Shown here: in pieces, positions 1 to 8,810 of the stretch
Layout of the letters: each line of letters opens with the position of its first letter
How positions within the stretch are numbered: the first letter of the stretch is position 1
Origin: Celerinatantimonas sp046054165
Lineage (GTDB): Bacteria; Pseudomonadota; Gammaproteobacteria; Enterobacterales; Celerinatantimonadaceae
Direction of reading: 5' to 3'
Length of the DNA: 64,000 nucleotides
NCBI RefSeq assembly: GCF_046054165.1
Contig: NZ_JBFNXK010000006.1
Location: 1-64,000 of the forward strand
Position numbers and translations under genes: made by a program
The notes under the pieces: generated by a model
The model's database searches: none
Seen by the model: the letters and a program-made list of their open reading frames with translations, nothing else
What the model was told of the DNA's origin: nothing

Positions 1-40
1 GGTGACCGTTTGAGGCGGTGTGCCGTGTCAGTGGTGGTGC

Positions 41-68
41 ATTATAGGGACCCCATTTTTTTGCGCAA
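41..68 (-). promoter_or_regulatory. rRNA operon P1-type promoter, firing leftward
   Basis: Read on the minus strand there is a -35 TTGCGC (68-63), a 16-bp spacer and a perfect TATAAT (46-41). A GC-rich discriminator GCACCACC follows, and then ACTGACACGGC. The 16-bp spacer, the GC-rich discriminator and the downstream ACTGACACGG run are hallmarks of enterobacterial and vibrio rrn P1 promoters under stringent control; the start would be the A at 32. A-tract-rich DNA upstream (69-130) would serve as an UP element. The 16S gene should therefore lie just left of the window, which agrees with yrdA being beside an rRNA operon in E. coli. The motif is seen; regulation is inferred from the family. Confidence 0.85.
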
Positions 69-371
69 CCTTTTTTTCCCCTTTTTTTAGTTTTTCTGAT
101 TGTTTGTAGAGATTTTATCCAACACTGGTGAGTTTTCCAGCAGCCATTCGTGATATTGCTCTAAAAATCGCCAATTTTTGGTGTAATTGCGGGATCTCTC
201 GTTCTAAATAGCCAATAATCTCACCGTTTGATTTTATTTAGCCGAAAATACCATTTCTGCTTTTAATCGGTCTTGATCAAAGATTACGTTTCTATAACTT
301 GAATCTATCTCCTGTACGTGAATGGTCTATGATAAAATTGGGTTATATTTTACAGAGCGAAGAGGTAAAGC
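69..371. other. Intergenic region between rrn promoter and yrdA
   Basis: AT-rich, with T-tracts at 71-95. It probably holds the UP element and factor sites of the leftward rRNA promoter and the rightward yrdA promoter. I see no gene. A purine-rich AGAGG at about 362 serves as the yrdA ribosome binding site. Confidence 0.5.
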
Positions 372-923
372 ATGGCTATCCGAACGTATCAGGGGCAATC
401 GCCTAAATTTGGCGGACGGGTCATGATTGATGACACTGCGGTTTTAATCGGACAAATTACTATTGGCGATGATTGCAGTATCTGGCCATATGTCGCTGCA
501 CGCGGCGATGTTAATTATATAGAAATAGGCTGTCGGACTAATATTCAGGATGGTTCCGTATTACATGTTACCCGTCGGAGTGATACTGCTCCTGATGGGC
601 TACCTCTCACCATCGGCGATGATGTAACTATTGGCCATAAAGCGATGTTACATGGCTGCACGGTTAAAAATAGAGTTCTCATTGGAATGGGAGCAATCAT
701 TCTTGATGGTGCAATCATTGAAGATGACGTCATTGTAGGCGCAGGAAGTTTGGTCCCTCCTGGGAAGCATTTGAAATCGGGCTATCTTTATCTGGGCAAT
801 CCAGTGACCCGTTACCGTGCTTTGAAGGATTCAGAATTTGATTTTCTCAAACAATCTGCAGCAAACTACGTCTTTTTGAAAGATAATTACCTACAAGAAC
901 AATCAGAAACAATGCCTGCCTAA
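372..923 (+). CDS. yrdA: Gamma-carbonic anhydrase family hexapeptide protein YrdA
   Basis: A 183-residue left-handed beta-helix protein of the YrdA/CaiE gamma-carbonic anhydrase group, expected to be a cytoplasmic metal-binding trimer of undefined physiological reaction. Hexapeptide repeats (IGQITIG, IGDDVTIG, VIVGAGSLVPPG) run through about residues 15-140. The metal-binding histidine positions are visible in SVLHVT and GHKAMLHGC. Length equals the E. coli protein. It is monocistronic, between the rRNA promoter and a shared terminator, and convergent with opgH. Carbonic anhydrase activity is not proven for this subgroup. Confidence 0.93.
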   Translation: MAIRTYQGQSPKFGGRVMIDDTAVLIGQITIGDDCSIWPYVAARGDVNYIEIGCRTNIQDGSVLHVTRRSDTAPDGLPLTIGDDVTIGHKAMLHGCTVKNRVLIGMGAIILDGAIIEDDVIVGAGSLVPPGKHLKSGYLYLGNPVTRYRALKDSEFDFLKQSAANYVFLKDNYLQEQSETMPA

Positions 924-936
924 CAAAGTCTTACTG

Positions 937-962
937 ATTTGCCCGCCAGACGACGGGCAAAT
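937..962. terminator. Bidirectional terminator hairpin between yrdA and opgH
   Basis: A perfect 9-bp inverted repeat (ATTTGCCCG at 937-945, CGGGCAAAT at 954-962) with an 8-nt loop lies between two convergent genes. Its A/T ends give short U-tracts in both directions. Confidence 0.75.
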
Positions 963-974
963 GTTACTAGAACC

Positions 975-3191
975 TTAAATCCCCCGAATCAATTCAATCA
1001 AGCGATTGTTCTCTCGTTCAGCTATTGATAAATCAGGGGCCGCAAGCCTTAACTTCTGCTCCGATGACAGGGCTGCCAGTGCTTTCATCAACACAGGAGT
1101 ATTTTGAACCCGAGCCTTTTCTTTCGCTGTTAAAAATGACACGGCTTGTACCACATTTTGGGCATCCGCTATTTTTAAAGCCGCTGTCGCATCAATCGCA
1201 TCCACCCGCCCTGGTTCTCTGGGAGTAAAATGATCGGTTAACAATAAATGCGCCTTCAATTGGGATTCATCACCTACGACTTCTTCCAATGATGGAGTCT
1301 GCTCCAACCACCGACGATAAACATTCAGATTGGCCTTAGTTGCTAGCCAAATAGATGGTTCTTCCTGCTCTTCAGGAATTTTCAACCACCCCCACCGTTT
1401 TAAGGTATGTCCTAAATGATTCGATCCGGTCCAGTAAGACAAAGGCACAGCCAAGACCATGCCGATAATCGCTGGAGAAAGCCACGCTAAAACATCTAAG
1501 GAGATCACATAAGCTGAAATCGCCAGAATACAGCCCCCAAAAACATGCCAACGATGCCGAAACCAGAGATCTTTCCAAGGGATTCGGCCATCATCACGAC
1601 GCTGTGGATTCCAGCCACTATCCTGCCCCAATAAAATAGAAGTCACCGCCCCGCTGTGGATGAGCATCATGATCGGAGCGATCAATGCAGACACAATAAT
1701 TTCAACGATAAAACTCAATAGCAACCGTAAAAAGCCACCCGCCTGCTTGCGCTGTCGTCGATCGACCATGAAAGAGATCAATCCCAATACTTTCGGACCG
1801 AACAAAATTCCCATCGTAATCATAAACAGCCGTAAAGCACGCTCGGGATCCATAAGCGGCCAAGTGGGAAATAACGAAAATCCCCGAGGGAAATATTCAG
1901 GTCGCACAAATTGATACTGAAGTGCCAACATTAACCCCACTAAGATTAATAATAGCCATAGTGGCGATGACACGTATGACATGATCCCGGTGAGAATATG
2001 CATACGGCTTACCCAATGCAGTTTTTTACCACCAATCACCCGGCTATGCTGCAAGTTGCCCTGACACCAACGCCGGTCACGAATCGCTAGATCAACAATT
2101 GATGGAGGGGATTCCTCATAGGATTCGGTCAGATCATCGGCAATTTCGACACTCCACCCAGCTCGACGCAGTAATGCGGCCTCCACAAAATCATGGCTGA
2201 GAATATGGCCACCAAACGGGGGTTTTCCAGGAAGTTCCGGTAAGCCAGCCGAACTCATAAACGCTTTGATTCGAATAATGGCATTATGGCCCCAGAAGTT
2301 ACCTTCTTTATCCACCCACCAAGCCAAACCCGAACCAACAATCGGTCCATAAACCCGACCGGCAAATTGTTGTAGCCGCGCGACTAATGTAGTCCCGTTG
2401 ATCAAGCGAGGAATAGTCTGTAATAATCCCAGATCCGGATTAGCCTGCATCCGTCGCGCCATTTCGACCATCACTCGGCCACTCATCAGGCTGTCAGCAT
2501 CCAAGACCAACATGTGATCATAACGACTCCCCCAACGGGTACAGAAATCCTGAACGTTCCCAGATTTACGCGCCACATTATAACGGCGTCGACGATAATA
2601 GACCCGAGTGATACCTTGTAATCGCTGCCGCATTAATAATACGGCTTGCTGTTCCTGACGAGCGACATCCGCATCGGTGGTATCGCTAATAATGCACCAG
2701 TCAAAATGAGCACCACCACCCACGTCATAAATCTGCCGAGCCATCGCTTCCAATCCGGCAAACAGACGTGTTGGATCTTCATTATAAGTTGGCATCAAAA
2801 CGACGGTTTTCGTCGTCAATGCTGTATCGAGCCAATTTACCTCTCGGTTTGCCCTACGAAGCACCCGAAAAAAACCGGCGATAGACGCGGTAAAAGAGAT
2901 GGTGATCCATGAAAAAGTCAGAGCAAACAATACCAATACCGAGTATTCAAGCGATGTCAGTCCACCAAGGCCCAACACAATACGCATTTCATTTATAGCA
3001 GCGACTGAGATAATGAATGCACTTCCCAAAATCAGAAGTCGCCGCCACACCGCCGAATGTAAATGCGCCGGCTGAATCGGTGTACGAACCTGCTCTTTAC
3101 TGAAATGTTTCAGGTCTTGAGGGGGCATGGCTGCCGGTTGCTCATCGGGCATACCGGCAAAAACAGAGTGTTGATCTAGATCCATTCTCAC
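975..3191 (-). CDS. opgH: Glucans biosynthesis glucosyltransferase OpgH (MdoH)
   Basis: Inner-membrane GT2 glucosyltransferase that builds the beta-1,2-glucan backbone of osmoregulated periplasmic glucans from UDP-glucose. Seen: two N-terminal membrane segments (about residues 49-70 and 80-105), a cytoplasmic GT2 domain with MPTYNEDP (about 133), the DxD-type VLDADS (about 230) and RDRRWCQGN (about 375), then a multi-span C-terminal membrane region. At 738 residues it is about 100 shorter than E. coli OpgH (847), mostly in the N-terminal cytoplasmic extension. It starts 5 bp after the opgG stop, at GTG; an ATG two codons later is equally possible. It forms an opgG-opgH operon. Confidence 0.96.
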   Translation of the reverse strand: MRMDLDQHSVFAGMPDEQPAAMPPQDLKHFSKEQVRTPIQPAHLHSAVWRRLLILGSAFIISVAAINEMRIVLGLGGLTSLEYSVLVLFALTFSWITISFTASIAGFFRVLRRANREVNWLDTALTTKTVVLMPTYNEDPTRLFAGLEAMARQIYDVGGGAHFDWCIISDTTDADVARQEQQAVLLMRQRLQGITRVYYRRRRYNVARKSGNVQDFCTRWGSRYDHMLVLDADSLMSGRVMVEMARRMQANPDLGLLQTIPRLINGTTLVARLQQFAGRVYGPIVGSGLAWWVDKEGNFWGHNAIIRIKAFMSSAGLPELPGKPPFGGHILSHDFVEAALLRRAGWSVEIADDLTESYEESPPSIVDLAIRDRRWCQGNLQHSRVIGGKKLHWVSRMHILTGIMSYVSSPLWLLLILVGLMLALQYQFVRPEYFPRGFSLFPTWPLMDPERALRLFMITMGILFGPKVLGLISFMVDRRQRKQAGGFLRLLLSFIVEIIVSALIAPIMMLIHSGAVTSILLGQDSGWNPQRRDDGRIPWKDLWFRHRWHVFGGCILAISAYVISLDVLAWLSPAIIGMVLAVPLSYWTGSNHLGHTLKRWGWLKIPEEQEEPSIWLATKANLNVYRRWLEQTPSLEEVVGDESQLKAHLLLTDHFTPREPGRVDAIDATAALKIADAQNVVQAVSFLTAKEKARVQNTPVLMKALAALSSEQKLRLAAPDLSIAERENNRLIELIRGI

Positions 3192-3196
3192 CCCAA

Positions 3197-4810
3197 CTAT
3201 TTAGCTGTCCAACGGTAAAGCCAGGTCTCAGCTTTGCGAGAATCAGCGAAACTCAATTCCGCCCGAAGTTCTGCGGCACGGGCATCTCCGGGTTCCAGAT
3301 CAAAACTAAGCCGATACCCTTTGGTATGAGGATTTTTGACCACCTGAACCTCTTTCACTGCTCCTGCCGTTGTCGTGACATTAATGGTTGGAACGTCCCC
3401 ATCAGCAGGCAAGCTATTTCCTGTTGGGGTGTAATCCACTACAAAATGACGATCGGTATTATTCGCAGCCCCTTTGGTATGACCACTAATCGTTGATGAC
3501 ACAACATACTCGTTAATAGCAGGATGAGGGGCTTGCCCCCAATGCAGTCGATATGAAAAATCATATTCTGTTTCGGCTTTTAATGGCTGTTTGGGAGACC
3601 AGTAAGCCACGATATTGGCATGAATTTCATCATCGGAAGGGATCTCAATGAGCGTGACACTCCCCTGTCCCCAGTTACCAATCGGTTCAACCCATAGGCT
3701 CGGGCGATCCTGAAAATTAGCAACCAAGTCCTGATAATCAGCAAACTTACGATCACGCTGCATTAAACCAAAACCAATGGGGGCATCATCGACAAAACCA
3801 CTAATTTGCAATGTCGTCGGATTTGCTAAAGGTCGCCACAATCGTTCACCTTTACCATTGACCATCAGCAGGCCGTCCGAATTATGCACTTGTGGACGAT
3901 AATCATCGATCCCCCGACGATCATTACCCGAAAACATGTACATACTATTCATCGGTGACAAGCCTACTTTACTCAAATCTTGCCGGGGAAATAAGGCCAC
4001 TTCCACATCAACATTCGTACTATCCCCTGGACGAATCGTAAAACGATAAGCCCCTGTGACACTCGGGCTATCCAGCAGGGCATTCACCACTAAACTATTA
4101 CTACTCACACTGGGCTTACTGACCCAAAAGGCCCGAAATCGTGGCACTTCTTCACCTTTAGGATCGGCGGTATTAATTGCTAATCCTCGTGCTGAAGCGC
4201 CCCAAGTTTCCCCTTTACCAATCGCTTGAAAATAGCTAGCGCCCTGAAACTGAATCGCTTTATTATAGATTTGTGGCTGATTTAAGCGGTAATAAAGACT
4301 AAAGCCAGAGAAACCGATGTCATCTTTAGGCAAATCCAGCGGTTGATCCGAGCCAGAGACAAAATAATCAGGAGAGTAAGGAAGGTGAGTTGAGTGACCG
4401 CCATCCACAATACCTATTTCCACTGGATCGTCAAAATAAGACCCCCGCATAAATAACTGCATCTGAAACGGCAAATTATCCTGAGCCCAGAGCGCCTGAT
4501 TCGGTTGGAATAATATATTCTGATACTGTGCTAACGACAGATTTTTCAGACTATCAGATAAAGGCACTTGAGGAGCCTGATATGGCTTTTGAGCCAACTG
4601 TTTTGCCAACATGATAACCGTGTTACGGTCTACACTCCCATCCTGAGTATACTGGCTATAAACTAGAGGCTGCGTATTGTTATTACCGGCTGACTGAGTT
4701 TCTGGAGCCGCGACAGTGGCGACAGAAACACCTAATAGCCATAGGCATGAGACGGTATAAGCAAAAAATTTAGGTAAAGAACCCTTTCGGTTAACCCGAT
4801 ATCGCTTCAT
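3197..4810 (-). CDS. opgG: Periplasmic glucan biosynthesis protein OpgG (MdoG)
   Basis: Periplasmic partner of OpgH, needed for branching or release of osmoregulated periplasmic glucans. The 537-residue product begins with a basic segment and a hydrophobic signal peptide, with likely cleavage after VATVAA near residue 35. The rest is the two-domain beta-sandwich of the MdoG family, recognisable by GFSGFSLYYRL, GASYFQAIGKG, YMFSGNDRRG and EPIGNWGQG. It is the first gene of the opgGH operon, and a TATAAT on the minus strand at 4901-4896 could be its promoter -10. The order opgG-opgH is the usual one. Confidence 0.96.
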   Translation of the reverse strand: MKRYRVNRKGSLPKFFAYTVSCLWLLGVSVATVAAPETQSAGNNNTQPLVYSQYTQDGSVDRNTVIMLAKQLAQKPYQAPQVPLSDSLKNLSLAQYQNILFQPNQALWAQDNLPFQMQLFMRGSYFDDPVEIGIVDGGHSTHLPYSPDYFVSGSDQPLDLPKDDIGFSGFSLYYRLNQPQIYNKAIQFQGASYFQAIGKGETWGASARGLAINTADPKGEEVPRFRAFWVSKPSVSSNSLVVNALLDSPSVTGAYRFTIRPGDSTNVDVEVALFPRQDLSKVGLSPMNSMYMFSGNDRRGIDDYRPQVHNSDGLLMVNGKGERLWRPLANPTTLQISGFVDDAPIGFGLMQRDRKFADYQDLVANFQDRPSLWVEPIGNWGQGSVTLIEIPSDDEIHANIVAYWSPKQPLKAETEYDFSYRLHWGQAPHPAINEYVVSSTISGHTKGAANNTDRHFVVDYTPTGNSLPADGDVPTINVTTTAGAVKEVQVVKNPHTKGYRLSFDLEPGDARAAELRAELSFADSRKAETWLYRWTAK

Positions 4811-5206
4811 GAAAAGTACCTTAGTTATGCATTAACACATCTGATTTCAATCATCTTTACACAAGGCAAAGACTATTACGGCATCTTCCATGATCATTAT
4901 ATAATCCATCTAAACGACAAATGGCTTATGAAAGGCTATTGAACGTTGCTGGTTATATTGGTGCAATCGGCTTCTGAGCACATCTCATTGCTTCACGAAT
5001 GAAGCCTCACAAAACACGATTATTGCAACAAAATTTAACCATCAAGGATCGATACCCACTAAGCATCAATGAAATCATCATGAATACTAATTGCAACAAA
5101 TTGAATAAACACAATAAATTTATTGCTCACTATAGCCAACTCGTTCATAAATGAAAATCCCTGTAAATAGGTATCGATTTTCCCCTATAGAAGGATTAGA
5201 TCAGAC
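4811..5206. other. Intergenic region upstream of opgG, downstream of aroE
   Basis: About 400 bp of AT-rich sequence with no credible gene. It should hold the opgGH promoter (TATAAT on the minus strand at 4901-4896). It also holds a 17-bp sequence repeated at 53009-53025 (here 4931-4947) and a near-duplicate ATTGCAACAAA. Confidence 0.5.
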
Positions 5207-6025
5207 TCATAATGCAAAATTCCGCCGGATTTCATTCATCACCTGCCGAGTTCCCGGACGGATCCCTCGCCACAAAGCAAAGCTTTCAGCCGCCTGAGCG
5301 ACTAGCATCCCTAGCCCATCGATGACCTGACGAGCACCATGCTCCCGGGCCCATTGATTAAAGACCGTCCGCCCAGCACTATACATCATGTCATAACAAG
5401 CCATATCCGGGTGAATAAGCTTTTCATCAATGGCAATCGTATGTCCCGATAGACTAGCAGATGTTGCATTGATAATTAAATCAAAAACTCCCGCTAACTC
5501 ATCCAAAGCGCATCCCCGAATCACACCTAAATCGGAAAAATCTTCCGCAAGTTGAATCGCTTTACTGGCAGTGCGATTAGCAATCACAACCAAAGCAGGC
5601 TGCTCTGTCAATAATGGAGCCAATACACCTCGAGCGGCCCCACCCGCACCGAGTAATGCGATCTTCAAACCTTTCAATTCGCCAACTCGATTGTGGAGAT
5701 CGGAAAGCAACCCAGCACCATCGGTATTGTCTCCGAGCAAAATACCATCATCGGTTAATTTTAAAGTATTAACAGCTCCCGCTCGCTGGGCGCGTTCGGT
5801 CAACTGTGATGCAAATTTAAACGCTCTCTCTTTAAAAGGAATAGTGACATTGCACCCTTTTAATCCATTTGCAAAAAGATCCGTTAATTCTTGTTCAAAA
5901 TGCTCTTCGGAGAGATCAATGGCCTCATAGACTAGGGGTTGTTGGGTTTGACGAGCAAAAAGGGTATGAATATAGGGAGATTTGGAATGGCTGATAGGAT
6001 GACCAATAACTGCGTAACGATCCAC
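5207..6025 (-). CDS. aroE: Shikimate dehydrogenase (NADP+)
   Basis: Reduces 3-dehydroshikimate to shikimate with NADPH in aromatic amino acid synthesis; cytoplasmic. 272 residues, the same as E. coli AroE. Substrate-site motifs are SHSKSPYIH (about 13-21) and NVTIPFKE with the catalytic Lys (about 59-66), plus the Asp of NTDGAGL (about 100). The nucleotide-binding loop is LLGAGGAARG (about 124-133). It is the last gene of the leftward tsaC-hemF-maoP-aroE series, with 111 bp separating it from maoP. Confidence 0.97.
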   Translation of the reverse strand: MDRYAVIGHPISHSKSPYIHTLFARQTQQPLVYEAIDLSEEHFEQELTDLFANGLKGCNVTIPFKERAFKFASQLTERAQRAGAVNTLKLTDDGILLGDNTDGAGLLSDLHNRVGELKGLKIALLGAGGAARGVLAPLLTEQPALVVIANRTASKAIQLAEDFSDLGVIRGCALDELAGVFDLIINATSASLSGHTIAIDEKLIHPDMACYDMMYSAGRTVFNQWAREHGARQVIDGLGMLVAQAAESFALWRGIRPGTRQVMNEIRRNFAL

Positions 6026-6136
6026 GTGAATGCCTCTGTTTACCGCTGACTTTCGATTACATTAGCGATTTTTACAACAATTTGCACGCACCAATAACGA
6101 CGCGACCTATAAAACAGTCGCGTCATTGCTTATGGA

Positions 6137-6580
6137 TTAATCAACTGTTAAATCATCTTCATCACTACTGCCGGCATCATCATCCGCCTCTGCAGCAGCC
6201 ACTCGAGGCGATCCAACTAAAGCATGGAAGCGACGACGACCAGTACGCTGTTTGAATTTTAGCCAAGCTTTTTCTTCCAGCGTCACCGCTGTCTGTTCCC
6301 CGCGACAAACAGCAACAAAATGTTGCTCTGTTTCGTCTCCAGGTTCACGAAGTTGCTCATCTAATTCTTTAAACGCATGCCCGTAAGCTTCCAATAGTTC
6401 AGATTCTTTAATAGTAAAGATACCCGAACGTGAAAAACCGCGAGGGAAATGTTTATCATCATAAAAACGACGATTCGTTGCAAAAGATCCACTCATAACT
6501 AGCTTCATCTCTTCAAAAACGATGCGGGGCATCACCAACCAATTTGCAGTTTTAGTAAATAATCCAATCTTCTTTGACAT
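6137..6580 (-). CDS. maoP: DUF413 protein, MaoP (YifE) homologue
   Basis: Contains the DUF413 core NRRFYDDKHFPRGFSRSG...FTIKE...FVAVCRGE, matching E. coli MaoP/YifE, which organises the Ori macrodomain with the DNA site maoS. The 147 residues include about 28 extra N-terminal ones relative to E. coli and an acidic C-terminal tail (EADDDAGSSDEDD). No strong ribosome binding site precedes the first ATG, so a start at Met29 (MSGSF) is possible; the extension looks coding. Its position between hemF and aroE differs from E. coli, where it is elsewhere. Function is inferred from the family only. Confidence 0.88.
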   Translation of the reverse strand: MSKKIGLFTKTANWLVMPRIVFEEMKLVMSGSFATNRRFYDDKHFPRGFSRSGIFTIKESELLEAYGHAFKELDEQLREPGDETEQHFVAVCRGEQTAVTLEEKAWLKFKQRTGRRRFHALVGSPRVAAAEADDDAGSSDEDDLTVD

Positions 6581-6643
6581 GCAAGCAAAAGATGATGAAT
6601 TTTTTAGTTTATTTTGAGATTGATCTTTTTTAAGCCAGAGCAG

Positions 6644-7579
6644 CTACTTAAGCACCAATTCAGACAACCAGTCCCGAGGTTTCAAATAGTCCGCTAATCG
6701 GCTCTCTGGCGAATCGGGTTGGGGTTCAAATTGATACTCCCAGCGAGCCAATGGCGGCATCGACATCAAAATTGATTCCGTACGACCACCCGACTGCAAG
6801 CCAAATAAAGTGCCACGATCATAAACTAGATTAAACTCGACATATCGACCCCGTCGATAGAGTTGAAACTGCCGTTGAGATTCTGCATATGCGATCCGTT
6901 TTCGACGCTGCACAATAGGCAGATAAGCGTCAATGAACCCCTTGCCTACCGCTTGCATGTAGGCAAAAGCTTCCGAAAAATCAGGCGCATTGAGATCATC
7001 AAAAAATAACCCACCCACCCCTCGGGTTTCTCCTCGATGTGGCAAATAGAAATAGTCATCACACCACTTTTTATGCTCACGATAACGGGTTGCACCAAAA
7101 GGCCGACATAACTGCTCAGCACACTGATGCCAATGGAGAATATCTTCATCAAAAGGATAATACGGCGTCAGATCGAATCCGCCACCGAACCACCAAACCG
7201 GATCTTCCCCCGGTTTATCCGCAATAAAGAAACGAACGTTCGCATGGCTAGTCGGCACATAAGGATTACGAGGGTGGATCACGAGCGATACTCCCATCGC
7301 CTCAAATGAACGGCCTGCCAATTCAGGACGGCTCTGAGTCGCCGAAGGCGGAAGTTTCCGACCGCGCACATGCGAGAAATTCACCCCAGCCTGCTCAAAA
7401 ACGGAGCCTTTTAAGATCCGGCTTTCACCGCCACCGAGCAGTGATGATATTTCTTGTTCCGGCCGCTGCCAGCGATCACAGATAAACTGAGCATCATCTT
7501 CAGCTTCCAAAGATCGGCAGATCGAATTTTGTAACTGCTGCAAGAATGCTAAAACCTGCTGGCGATCAATCATACCCAC
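6644..7579 (-). CDS. hemF: Oxygen-dependent coproporphyrinogen III oxidase
   Basis: Converts coproporphyrinogen III to protoporphyrinogen IX using O2, in heme synthesis. 311 residues (E. coli about 299). The family signature is plain: LVIHPRNPYVPTSHANVRFF, WWFGGGFDLTPYYP, HKKWCDDYFYLPHRGETRGVGG and RGRYVEFNLVYDRGTLFGL. It begins 2 bp after the tsaC stop, so the two are translated from one message. The order tsaC-hemF-(x)-aroE is conserved in vibrios. Confidence 0.97.
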   Translation of the reverse strand: MGMIDRQQVLAFLQQLQNSICRSLEAEDDAQFICDRWQRPEQEISSLLGGGESRILKGSVFEQAGVNFSHVRGRKLPPSATQSRPELAGRSFEAMGVSLVIHPRNPYVPTSHANVRFFIADKPGEDPVWWFGGGFDLTPYYPFDEDILHWHQCAEQLCRPFGATRYREHKKWCDDYFYLPHRGETRGVGGLFFDDLNAPDFSEAFAYMQAVGKGFIDAYLPIVQRRKRIAYAESQRQFQLYRRGRYVEFNLVYDRGTLFGLQSGGRTESILMSMPPLARWEYQFEPQPDSPESRLADYLKPRDWLSELVLK

Positions 7580-7581
7580 AG

Positions 7582-8139
7582 TTAGCCTTCCCGAATTACG
7601 CGCCCGGTCAACCCATCATAAATCGCACTGGGTTTATCCCGCCCGCCAGTAGGTCCGAATAATATAGCTGCCAGTTGATCGCCTAACTGTTGCTCAACCT
7701 CAGCATAAGTCGTCGCTGAAGGCTGACCCGATAGATTCGCACTAGTTGAGATCAACGGTTTACCGAACCCCTCACACAGCTGAATGACCAATGGATGATC
7801 ACTCACCCGAACAGCGACCGTGTCAAATTGGCCAGTAACCCAATCACTAGTGATTTCTGAAGCAGGTAACACCCAAGTCACCGGGCCGGGCCAACTGGCA
7901 AAAATTCGTTCCTGAGTTGAAGCATCGATAGAGGATAAATCAACATAAGGTGCAAGCTGGGCAAAATTTGCCGCAATAAGGATCAATCCTTTCGATTTGG
8001 GTCGCTGCTTGATCGTTAATAACTTTTCAATCGCTGCGGGTTTATCTGGATCACACCCCACACCAAACACGCCTTCGGTAGGGTATCCAACCACAAGCCC
8101 TTGATGCAAAGCTTCTAGGGTTTCAAGCAAATCACTCAA
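7582..8139 (-). CDS. tsaC: Threonylcarbamoyl-AMP synthase TsaC (YrdC/RimN), TTG start
   Basis: Makes threonylcarbamoyl-AMP from Thr, bicarbonate and ATP for the t6A37 modification of tRNA. Motifs: GYPTEGVFGVGCDPD, KRPKSKGLILIA, WPGPVTWVLPA and STSANLSG. An open frame extends to 8307, but the extra 56 residues have no family similarity and would cross the purE promoter region. A strong GAGGAG (8151-8146) sits 6 nt before a TTG at 8139. That gives 185 residues, against 190 in E. coli, so I place the start there. First gene of the leftward tsaC-hemF-maoP-aroE series, divergent from purE. Confidence 0.95.
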   Translation of the reverse strand: MSDLLETLEALHQGLVVGYPTEGVFGVGCDPDKPAAIEKLLTIKQRPKSKGLILIAANFAQLAPYVDLSSIDASTQERIFASWPGPVTWVLPASEITSDWVTGQFDTVAVRVSDHPLVIQLCEGFGKPLISTSANLSGQPSATTYAEVEQQLGDQLAAILFGPTGGRDKPSAIYDGLTGRVIREG

Positions 8140-8318
8140 AAGATGCTCCTCAAATATAGTTTTGATATACATTACTCTATCCATACCTAAAATGTTAGCG
8201 ACAACCTTTGGATATGGAAACATCCGAGACAAATCGTGGTTGTGGATTTCAGCAGACCTTGATTTACGTTTATAATGCCAACCGTTTCGATGTAAGCAGC
8301 AACTCACAGGAGTCGGAA
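8140..8318. promoter_or_regulatory. Divergent tsaC/purE promoter region
   Basis: A TATAAT at 8271-8276 on the plus strand, with a weak TTCAGC 17 bp upstream, is the likely purE promoter. AGGAG at 8308-8312 is the purE ribosome binding site. I could not find a convincing PurR operator. Confidence 0.5.
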
Positions 8319-8810
8319 ATGAAAGTCGGAATTATCATGGGATCCAAGTCCGATTGGCCCACTATGCAGCATGCCGCTGCTATGCTCGATCAACTTGGGA
8401 TCGAGTATGAAACTAAAGTCGTCTCAGCGCACCGCACCCCCCAGCTACTCGCTGAATACGCTCAAACAGCCAAAGATCGTGGCCTGAAAGTCATTATCGC
8501 CGGAGCCGGAGGAGCCGCACACTTACCAGGAATGTGCGCCGCGTCAACGCCGCTCCCAGTACTAGGCGTTCCGGTTCAATCACGCGCGCTTAAAGGAATG
8601 GACTCATTATTATCCATCGCCCAAATGCCCAAAGGTGTCGCCGTAGGCACACTTGCAATCGGTGAATCAGGAGCAGCCAATGCGGGGCTTTTAGCCGCCC
8701 AGATCCTGGCAACCAGTGATCCGCAACTCATGGCTAAAGTCGAAGCATTTCGTCGAGCACAGACCGAACAGGTATTGGCCCATCCGGATCCAACTGAGGA
8801 GAATGCATGA
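8319..8810 (+). CDS. purE: N5-carboxyaminoimidazole ribonucleotide mutase
   Basis: Converts N5-CAIR to CAIR in de novo purine synthesis. 163 residues from ATG 8319, which follows AGGAG at a 6-nt spacing; the longer frame from 8208 is unsupported. Class I PurE motifs are MGSKSDWPTMQ, VSAHRTP (active-site His), AGAGGAAHLPGM and GVPVQSRALKGMDSLLSIAQMP. It overlaps purK by ATGA, giving a purEK operon. Confidence 0.97.
   Translation: MKVGIIMGSKSDWPTMQHAAAMLDQLGIEYETKVVSAHRTPQLLAEYAQTAKDRGLKVIIAGAGGAAHLPGMCAASTPLPVLGVPVQSRALKGMDSLLSIAQMPKGVAVGTLAIGESGAANAGLLAAQILATSDPQLMAKVEAFRRAQTEQVLAHPDPTEENA

Noticed and set aside
5048..5178. Inverted repeat ATCGATACC/GGTATCGAT flanking 113 bp downstream of aroE
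   Set aside because: Nine bp at this distance in AT-rich DNA is easily chance; no boundaries of a mobile element are visible.
8262..8290. PurR operator before purE
   Set aside because: ACGTTT and CCGTTTCG fragments are present, but no symmetric ACGCAAACGTTTTCGT-like site can be formed.
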